Of a stretch of 64,000 nucleotides of DNA, positions 58,433 through 64,000 are shown in pieces; position 1 is the stretch's first letter, and the number at the start of each line of letters is the position of its first letter. A program made the translations under genes and the position numbers. The stretch is from Poriferisodalis sp965198245 (GTDB lineage Bacteria > Actinomycetota > Acidimicrobiia > Acidimicrobiales > Poriferisodalaceae): the NCBI RefSeq assembly GCF_965198245.1, contig NZ_OZ240249.1:1984001-2048000 (forward strand), written 5' to 3'. The notes beneath the pieces were generated by a model. The model did not search any database. It saw only the letters and a program-made list of their open reading frames with translations, and had not been told where the DNA came from.

Positions 58433-60729
58433 CCGGAAGCTCTCGATTCGTCCACCAGGACTTGGCTGGCTTCCCACAGCTTGGCCCCGTTGACAGGGTC
58501 CGCTGCGCTCTCTGACACCTGCTTGCGTTGCATGAGGTGCAGGTAGAGCCCGGTCGAGCCGCCCGCTTCAGGGGCACAGCAGAGGTAAGTGATCGGCGCG
58601 ATCGCCTCGGTGGGCGATCGGAACAAGCGCCGCAGCACCGGATCGAGGACCGGCTTCAACACCGCCGGGGCATCGCGGGCGATGTTCGTGGCGACACCTC
58701 CCGGGCACAGCGCATGCACGGCCACGGAGGTGCCCTCGCCCGGGTTCAGGCGACGCGACAGCTCGGTGGCGAACGTGCAGAGGACGAGCTTGCTGAGCCC
58801 GTAGTGCCGCATAGCGTCCTTCATGCCGTAGTCGGAGTACGCACCGAGACGGTCGAAATCGATGGTCGCCCCCGACCGATGTGATTCCGACGAGACAAAC
58901 ACGATCCTCGGAGGCTCGCCGTTCCGCCCCGACGGACAGAGGACTCCGTCGGCCAGCCACCGGTCGATCATCACCCGGCTGGCCAGGAAGTGGACTGTGA
59001 ACATGACGTCGTAGCCCTGCGGGGTCTGCTGAGAGGTGGGTGCCATCAGGCCAGCGTTCAAGAGCGCGATGTCGATCATGGTGCCTCGCTGCGCCAACTC
59101 GTCGCAGCAACGATGCACGGAGCTGAGATCTGCGAGGTCCACCTCGAACAGCTCGACGGTGTCCGATCCGGACGCTCGCTTGATCTCGTCGCAGATGCCC
59201 TCATGACCGGGGCGGCAGGCCAGGATCACGTTGCCGCCGCGCCGTGCAAGCTCGATGGCAGCAGCCCTGCCCAGTCCGCTGTTGGCCCCGGTGACCAGAC
59301 ATGTCTTGCCGTCGATCCGCACGTCTTCGGGGACCGGTTCGATGTCCGGCGTCTTCGGGTTGCCGAGATCGCGCACCGCTGCAGTCACCGCGTTGACGAT
59401 TCCGCCGTCGCCGATCTGCGGTCGTCCCCGCTTTTGCGAAGCAGATGTCTCGCCGGCCGACGACAGATCGGTGCCTGACGGCTCACGCACGGCCGCTTCG
59501 AACGGGATGGCGTAGGCCTCCCGGTAGGCAGCGAACGTCTCGTCGACGACCTGCTCGCTCAGGCCGAAGTCTTCAAGCCGGTAGTTGTGCTTGCCGAACC
59601 GGTTCTGCGGGTTCGCCGCCAGGTACTGCTCGGCCTCCCGCTCGGCACGTTTGCCGAGACCGATCCCCGCCAGCTCGCAGATCCGCCGGACCTCGCCGAT
59701 CGGGTCATCCGTCAGCTCGTAGTAGGAGACGTCGACGAATCGACCGCCCAAAGTCTCAGCGCGGGTCTGCATGGCCCGCTCCACCATCCGATGCGTCTTG
59801 TAGCACCAATGCCGCCCGATCTCAGTCGGGCCAACCGAATCGCTGAAGATGCCTCTGCCGTGGGCAACCATGCTGCAGAACGATGCGAGAGTCACCCGGG
59901 GATCCCGGTGGGTCTGTACGACGGTCGCATCGGGAAACACCTTCCCGAACACGTCCAGGTACTCCAGGTGGTGCGGGGTCTTGAGCACCCAGGTGCTGCC
60001 GGGCCGCTGCCACGACAGCACCCGCAGGACCCGGCGGAAGTACTCGTAGGTCTGGGTGTGGTCTTGTTCTTCGAGCCAGCGGGAATAGCTCGGCACCCCC
60101 ATGATGGCTTCGGCCGACTGGCTCATGAAGTTCAGATCGAGCAGCAGGACGTCTTCTTCCGCCTGGTCGTGCCCGACCGGATGGATCGCCATGAACTCCG
60201 GTGCCAGGTAGGAGACGGTCCGCTGGGCCAGCACCGCACGCCATCGGCGAGCCCGCTGCGCCCGCTCGTCGGCAGCCGACACCGGCACCAGCGCTTCGGC
60301 CCCCGAGATGCCCCGGACCTCCGGATGGGAATTCAACAAGCGCTGCAGCAGCGTGGTGCCGGTGCGCTGCAAACCGGTGACCAGGATGATCGTGCCGAGA
60401 TCGATGTCGTCGATCTCGGGATGCCGCTTGAGCAGGTCCTGGATGCGAAGCCGATGGACCAGCGCCCCGACGAGCCGTGCCTTCTGAATCTGGCGGCCGG
60501 TCGGGGTCAGGCGGGCCTCGTCGTTGATTGACTCGACGAGCACCTCGAGGGCACCCAGGTGTCCGTCGTCGCCGAAGTCCCCCAAGCCCGTCTTGCGTCG
60601 CGCGGCATCACGCAGCGTGCCCACGTCGAGGCGGTCCGAGAGCCCGACATGCAGGCCTGCGGTGCCAACCCGGTTGAAGATCCTGACCGGGATGGGGCGA
60701 TAGGGATGCTCGTAGTCGGTGGAAGTCAT
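58429..60729 (-). CDS. Sulfotransferase fused to a short-chain dehydrogenase
   Basis: 766 aa. Residues about 1-415: sulfotransfer_3 type, with the 5'-phosphosulfate loop VTGLQRTGTTL (residues 118-128), the 3'-phosphate motif THRDPRVTLASFCSMV, and VLKTPHHLEYLDVF between them. Residues about 465-766: SDR with TGANSGLGRAAA, LLNAGLMAP, FVSSESHRSG and Y-x3-K in HYGLSKLVL. The linker is about 45 residues, Gly/Ser-rich. It should transfer sulfate from PAPS to an alcohol and oxidise or reduce a hydroxyl/ketone on the same or a related substrate. It is placed directly before cysD, with a 4-bp overlap. I know of no such standard fusion. Confidence 0.85.
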   Translation of the reverse strand: MTSTDYEHPYRPIPVRIFNRVGTAGLHVGLSDRLDVGTLRDAARRKTGLGDFGDDGHLGALEVLVESINDEARLTPTGRQIQKARLVGALVHRLRIQDLLKRHPEIDDIDLGTIILVTGLQRTGTTLLQRLLNSHPEVRGISGAEALVPVSAADERAQRARRWRAVLAQRTVSYLAPEFMAIHPVGHDQAEEDVLLLDLNFMSQSAEAIMGVPSYSRWLEEQDHTQTYEYFRRVLRVLSWQRPGSTWVLKTPHHLEYLDVFGKVFPDATVVQTHRDPRVTLASFCSMVAHGRGIFSDSVGPTEIGRHWCYKTHRMVERAMQTRAETLGGRFVDVSYYELTDDPIGEVRRICELAGIGLGKRAEREAEQYLAANPQNRFGKHNYRLEDFGLSEQVVDETFAAYREAYAIPFEAAVREPSGTDLSSAGETSASQKRGRPQIGDGGIVNAVTAAVRDLGNPKTPDIEPVPEDVRIDGKTCLVTGANSGLGRAAAIELARRGGNVILACRPGHEGICDEIKRASGSDTVELFEVDLADLSSVHRCCDELAQRGTMIDIALLNAGLMAPTSQQTPQGYDVMFTVHFLASRVMIDRWLADGVLCPSGRNGEPPRIVFVSSESHRSGATIDFDRLGAYSDYGMKDAMRHYGLSKLVLCTFATELSRRLNPGEGTSVAVHALCPGGVATNIARDAPAVLKPVLDPVLRRLFRSPTEAIAPITYLCCAPEAGGSTGLYLHLMQRKQVSESAADPVNGAKLWEASQVLVDESRASG

Positions 60730-60765
60730 GACACCTTCCGGCTGCAGGGGAGTCCTGGCAATGGG

Positions 60766-61950
60766 CTAGTCCCGCAGGCTGGCCAGTTTGACCACCCGGC
60801 ACCCCGGCTGGGGATGCTGGGCCGCCCGCACCCACCGGAAACACATCGTGCCGGACGAATGGCCGGCGGTGGTGAGCCAGTTCGCCAGGCCAGGATCGTC
60901 GTGCGCCACGATCAGGCGCACCGAGCCGTCGGATTCGTAGTGGGCCAGGGCCATGTTCGTATGAATCGTGAAGTGGCGGTAGTCCAGCGATTCCATCCAG
61001 TAGTTGTTGAGCTGGAAGTTCCAGTGCTCGCACTCGGGCGGCATGACTTCGATGACTAGTGCCTCGTCGGGCGCCAGCGCCCAGTGGCTGTGGTAGTAGG
61101 TGATGTTCGGGTCCCCGCCCGCCGCGAGTGACACGTCCGGGTCGAACATCGGCAGCTCGTTGCTGTGCTTGGCGAAGTCGCGTACCCACTTGGCGAACAG
61201 CAAGGGTGCACCCATCACCAGCGCGCCTGCCTTCTTCAAGCCTTCATCCAGCGCCCGTGCAGTCAGGTGAGAGGGGCGGCGTTCGTCGGGAGGACAGTTG
61301 ATGCGCTCGATGGTCAGATCCGCCGGGGTTTCGGCACTGCGGTCCCCGTAGGTCTGGCGGACCACCAGGGTTCCGGTCTCCGGCGTCATCGGCAGCCAGT
61401 TGGCGCCCTGGGGAGTGCTGCTGAGCACGAGCTCGAAGTTCCCGTCGGGGTCCATCTCGATCTCATCGGATTCGATGTAGCCGGTGGGAGGCAAGCCGCG
61501 GCCTTGGCCGTAGTTGCCGGACTGTGTTCCGAAGCTCAGATAGGCGATGTCGTTGCGCTTTCCGGTGATCTTGTACTCGTAGCTCCCGCCGAGCGCAGCG
61601 GTCAGGTAGTGGTTGTCGGGATTGTCGGCGCCCAGCTTGGTGGTTTCGTCAACGACGCGATGCAGCACGGGCGCCTTGGGGTCGGCGTGCTCGACGAACG
61701 CATTCAGGCCCGCACGAGCGAGACGGCTCAGGTAGCGGTACCCCTCGGCTTGGCTGAATGGGTCCCGCGGAGCGCCGGGGAAATTCAGCGCAGCTCCCGC
61801 CGCCTTCAGCGAATCGCAGAACTCGTTCCAGGACTGGCCGCTTGTGACGCGCTGGTCGGCAACATCGTCGAGCGTCTTGCCGCGGACCTGCCGGACGAAT
61901 GCCGAGACCCTTCGAAACGCTGCAAGGAGACCGATCGCGAGCCGTCGCAT
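60766..61950 (-). CDS. DUF1214-domain protein
   Basis: 394 aa. The C-terminal half has the DUF1214 pattern: ITYYHSHWALAPDEALVIEV, PPECEHWNFQLNNYWMESLD, FTIHTNMALAHYESDGSVRL, VAHDDPGLANWLTTAGHSSG. The N-terminal half has DNHYLTAALGGSYEYKITGK and GYIESDEIEMDPDGNFELVL. Function unknown; relatives often sit near lipid, steroid or sulfotransferase genes. There is no clear signal peptide. It lies 36 bp upstream of the sulfotransferase-SDR gene and is probably cotranscribed with it. Confidence 0.82.
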   Translation of the reverse strand: MRRLAIGLLAAFRRVSAFVRQVRGKTLDDVADQRVTSGQSWNEFCDSLKAAGAALNFPGAPRDPFSQAEGYRYLSRLARAGLNAFVEHADPKAPVLHRVVDETTKLGADNPDNHYLTAALGGSYEYKITGKRNDIAYLSFGTQSGNYGQGRGLPPTGYIESDEIEMDPDGNFELVLSSTPQGANWLPMTPETGTLVVRQTYGDRSAETPADLTIERINCPPDERRPSHLTARALDEGLKKAGALVMGAPLLFAKWVRDFAKHSNELPMFDPDVSLAAGGDPNITYYHSHWALAPDEALVIEVMPPECEHWNFQLNNYWMESLDYRHFTIHTNMALAHYESDGSVRLIVAHDDPGLANWLTTAGHSSGTMCFRWVRAAQHPQPGCRVVKLASLRD

Positions 61951-62060
61951 GGCCTACGTCTACAGAGGCGGCCGACCCGGCACAAGCCCGGGTCTGCCCG
62001 TCGCTGTTGTGTCGCCGACGTAACTGCCTCGGGATCGAGAAGAACGGAGGGCCGCTGGAC

Positions 62061-62807
62061 TCACGCCCTTTGCGCCGCCGGATCGAGCTTGTACGTCGCC
62101 ATGTCCTCGAACAGTGGAAGGCATCGCTCGTAGAACTCGTAAAGGCGAGGAGTCTCCTCGAGCGGCGGGTATTCGGTGCGAGGCGGCTGGATGCCGGTGC
62201 TCTGGCGAAGCTTGTCGTGCCAAGGACCGGTGCCCTCGCCGTACCAGCTCACCTCGGCGCGCTCGCCCTGTTCCCACGAGAGCGCCTCGGCGATGAACGG
62301 GATGCCCACCGCGGCGCAATAGGCCTGGATGGTTCCTTCCGGATCGCCGGTCAGATCGGAGGCGTCGATGACAGGCGGGGGCGAGCCGTCCCGGTCGGCG
62401 ATACGGCGGAACAGGCGATGCAGCGACCCGAACCCGACCTCGTCCCACGTGCAGTCGGGCCAATAGTGGCCGAGCCCCTGGACAACCCGCTTCGGGTCCC
62501 GGATCAGGAACGTGTGCGTCATCGCCGAGAGCTTGGCATCGTCGAGGTTGCGCTCGACGGAGTAGGCGAAGTCCTTCACGAACACGTTCTGCGCTTGGGC
62601 GAGCGCGGAGATCTCGTCCCAGAACGCCGCATAGCCGTGGCCAGGCCGTGCGGGGACATGGGCGTCGCGCTGTGACCGGCGGTCCTCGCCGTAGTAGTAG
62701 AGCTCGTTCCACGGCTCGTGGAAGCACTCGAAGTCGCCTCGCTGGCGCATCATCCATTCGAACGCCGTCGAGATCGAACGGGGTGTGGCCCACAGGATCA
62801 AGAACAT
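62061..62807 (-). CDS. Sulfotransferase-family protein
   Basis: 248 aa. The N-terminal MFLILWATPRSISTAFEWMM holds the PAPS-binding loop of the P-loop sulfotransferases; DFECFHEPWNELYYYGED, NVFVKDFAYSVER, THTFLIRDPKRVVQGLGHYW (the 3'-phosphate contact) and VIDASDLTGDPEGTIQAYCA follow in the usual order. The acceptor is unknown. It starts 15 bp after the stop of the hydroxylase gene. It is a second, shorter sulfotransferase in the same cluster, so there may be two sulfation steps or two products. Confidence 0.8.
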   Translation of the reverse strand: MFLILWATPRSISTAFEWMMRQRGDFECFHEPWNELYYYGEDRRSQRDAHVPARPGHGYAAFWDEISALAQAQNVFVKDFAYSVERNLDDAKLSAMTHTFLIRDPKRVVQGLGHYWPDCTWDEVGFGSLHRLFRRIADRDGSPPPVIDASDLTGDPEGTIQAYCAAVGIPFIAEALSWEQGERAEVSWYGEGTGPWHDKLRQSTGIQPPRTEYPPLEETPRLYEFYERCLPLFEDMATYKLDPAAQRA

Positions 62808-62822
62808 CTGTGAGCCCCCCGC

Positions 62823-63842
62823 TCAGCCGGCTCCGGCACCGTGATCCCTTCTGGTGTCCTTTCTGGTCGTGCGGGTGCTCGACCGCTCGCGATGGCGGTG
62901 AGCCAGCACCCCGTCGCCCTGCGGAGTTCCGTCGTGGAACGAGCCGATCAACTCGTCCAGTGGCGACTCGGGTCCGCCGTAGTTGCACTCGATGAACCGG
63001 TGGTGGATCTGGTGGTGGAAATCGCCCAGCTCGAAGCGGGCCTGCCGGCGCTTCTGCGGCCCCAGCAACAGGGCGTCGTAGCCGGTGTGCGACAACGGTG
63101 CCCCGATGCCGTGGTGCATGGTCATGAAGTAGAGGTGCACCGGGTGAGACGGCACCAGCAATAGCAGCACCACGTCGGAGAACAGGACGAGGTGCTCGGC
63201 GGGATGCATCGAGAGCCCGGACCACGGACCGACGTTCACGTTGCGGTGGTGCCACGAATGGACGCGGCGGTACGCCGGGCCGGTGTGCAGCAACCGGTGG
63301 TGGGCCGAGAAATACAGGACGGACCACCACGGGATGATCGCCAGGAACACCACGAACCAGACCGGGTTGTCACTGAGAGCGATCGTCGGTGCGTACCCGT
63401 TGGCGTAGGCCCACAACAGCAGTGATTCGAACCCGGTCCAGATCAGCACGGCGGGTACGAGCGTGAGGAAGGCGTTCTCCCGCACCTGGTTCCCGAACAG
63501 GAACACTCGCTTGTTCCGGCCGAACGGCCGGGCGTCGTAGCGCAGGGCGTCGCCCTGGCGGCGGATGACGTAGAACCAGACGTGAAGCCCGCCCGCCACG
63601 ATCGTGACGAGGATCAGGTTGCGAAGCCACACCTCGAAGATCCAGCCGAGCTCGAAGCGCTGGGTGCGTTCGAGCGATGGCATGAACCATGCCCAGATCC
63701 CGAACGACACCGCCAGCATGAAGAAGCGGGACCGCAGGGGGAGCCACGTGCGGCCGAGGTGCTTTGCGATGGCGCCCGGTCGGGGAGGCCAGCGCAGGAA
63801 TGGCGCCGATCGCAGCGGCAGCTCCGGCGCGTAGTTCCACAT
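62823..63842 (-). CDS. Sterol desaturase / fatty acid hydroxylase superfamily membrane protein
   Basis: 339 aa from ATG 63842 (MWNYAPELPLRSAPFLRWPP); the frame is open further upstream, but that part is Arg/Ser-rich and unmatched. At least four membrane segments, including FMLAVSFGIWAWFMP, LILVTIVAGGLHVWFYVI and PVWFVVFLAIIPWWSVLYF. The di-iron His motifs are complete: AHHRLLH, VHSWHHRN, HPAEH, MHHGIGAPLSHTG, HHQIHHRF. It hydroxylates or desaturates a lipid or sterol-like chain in the membrane. First gene of the sulfation cluster. The Shine-Dalgarno is weak. The bases 63843-64000 hold its promoter region and no other gene that I can see. Confidence 0.87.
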   Translation of the reverse strand: MWNYAPELPLRSAPFLRWPPRPGAIAKHLGRTWLPLRSRFFMLAVSFGIWAWFMPSLERTQRFELGWIFEVWLRNLILVTIVAGGLHVWFYVIRRQGDALRYDARPFGRNKRVFLFGNQVRENAFLTLVPAVLIWTGFESLLLWAYANGYAPTIALSDNPVWFVVFLAIIPWWSVLYFSAHHRLLHTGPAYRRVHSWHHRNVNVGPWSGLSMHPAEHLVLFSDVVLLLLVPSHPVHLYFMTMHHGIGAPLSHTGYDALLLGPQKRRQARFELGDFHHQIHHRFIECNYGGPESPLDELIGSFHDGTPQGDGVLAHRHRERSSTRTTRKDTRRDHGAGAG

Positions 63843-64000
63843 CGTGCGAGCGCCAGCGGGCGACGAGGGCACGGCATCACCCACAAGGTGCCTCGAGCGG
63901 CTGTCGGCGGGTCTGCGAGCCTGCCACTGACACCAGTGTATGTTCGGCGCCGAGAACGGCGAAAGACGCATTTCGGTTCAGTCGGAGCAACGGAGCGGCA

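Overview
The window is high-GC DNA from what is probably an actinobacterium, perhaps of the class Acidimicrobiia. This is inferred from F420-type LLM oxidoreductases, DinB/mycothiol-type enzymes (TIGR03083/TIGR03084 and maleylpyruvate-isomerase-like), frequent GTG starts and many 4-bp start/stop overlaps. It contains one tRNA gene and no rRNA or CRISPR array.

1-1427 is ordinary chromosome: the start of a D-aminoacylase gene, an LLM oxidoreductase and a tRNA-Leu whose anticodon reads AAG. From the 3' end of that tRNA to 22400 lies a 21-kb integrated island, bounded by a 17-bp direct repeat (1412-1428 and 22384-22400) with an intact tyrosine integrase at its right end and a decayed related integrase near its left end. 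Its cargo is a TIR NADase-like domain fused to a cytosolic periplasmic-binding-protein-like sensor, an unknown membrane protein, a Gabija-like pair (OLD-type ATPase/TOPRIM plus UvrD-like helicase), a cutinase-like exported esterase, and a pile-up of IS481, IS110, IS3, IS30 and ISL3 elements that have cut each other.

22413-28280 is a tightly overlapping five-gene catabolic operon (Rieske oxygenase, NicX-like ring-cleavage enzyme and a three-subunit molybdenum hydroxylase) with an IclR-type palindrome just upstream. It suggests breakdown of an aromatic N-heterocycle. It is followed by a Baeyer-Villiger-type monooxygenase, a MazEF-type toxin pair with a leaderless promoter, a nucleoside phosphorylase coupled to an enolase-superfamily dehydratase, and a peroxiredoxin-like gene with an in-frame UGA where a catalytic Cys is expected (probable selenoprotein).

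34970-46805 is a second accessory region. It holds an IS110 scar, an HTH protein, a membrane-anchored dCTP-deaminase-fold protein without the catalytic Glu, a MazG-like partner, and then the most unusual locus: a four-gene, translationally coupled cassette of (i) a thymine-hypermodification (AADT/HMUDK-type) protein with a C-terminal acyl-carrier-like domain, (ii) a thymidylate-synthase-like domain fused to an AcpS-type phosphopantetheinyl transferase, (iii) an XRE regulator and (iv) an ImmA/IrrE protease. It is followed by an MmeI-like type IIL restriction-modification enzyme and a DUF5677 protein. I read the cassette as a candidate carrier-protein-dependent nucleobase or DNA modification system.

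47039-55002 mixes oxidoreductases, mycothiol-type proteins, a HicAB pair, a truncated second MazF copy and a two-gene small-protein operon. 55006-63842 is a minus-strand cluster that makes PAPS (cysD, cysNC, cysC) and appears to use it: a sulfotransferase-SDR fusion, a second sulfotransferase, a DUF1214 protein and a sterol-desaturase/fatty-acid-hydroxylase-type membrane enzyme. It is a candidate pathway for a sulfated hydroxylated lipid. cysD carries an in-frame amber codon.
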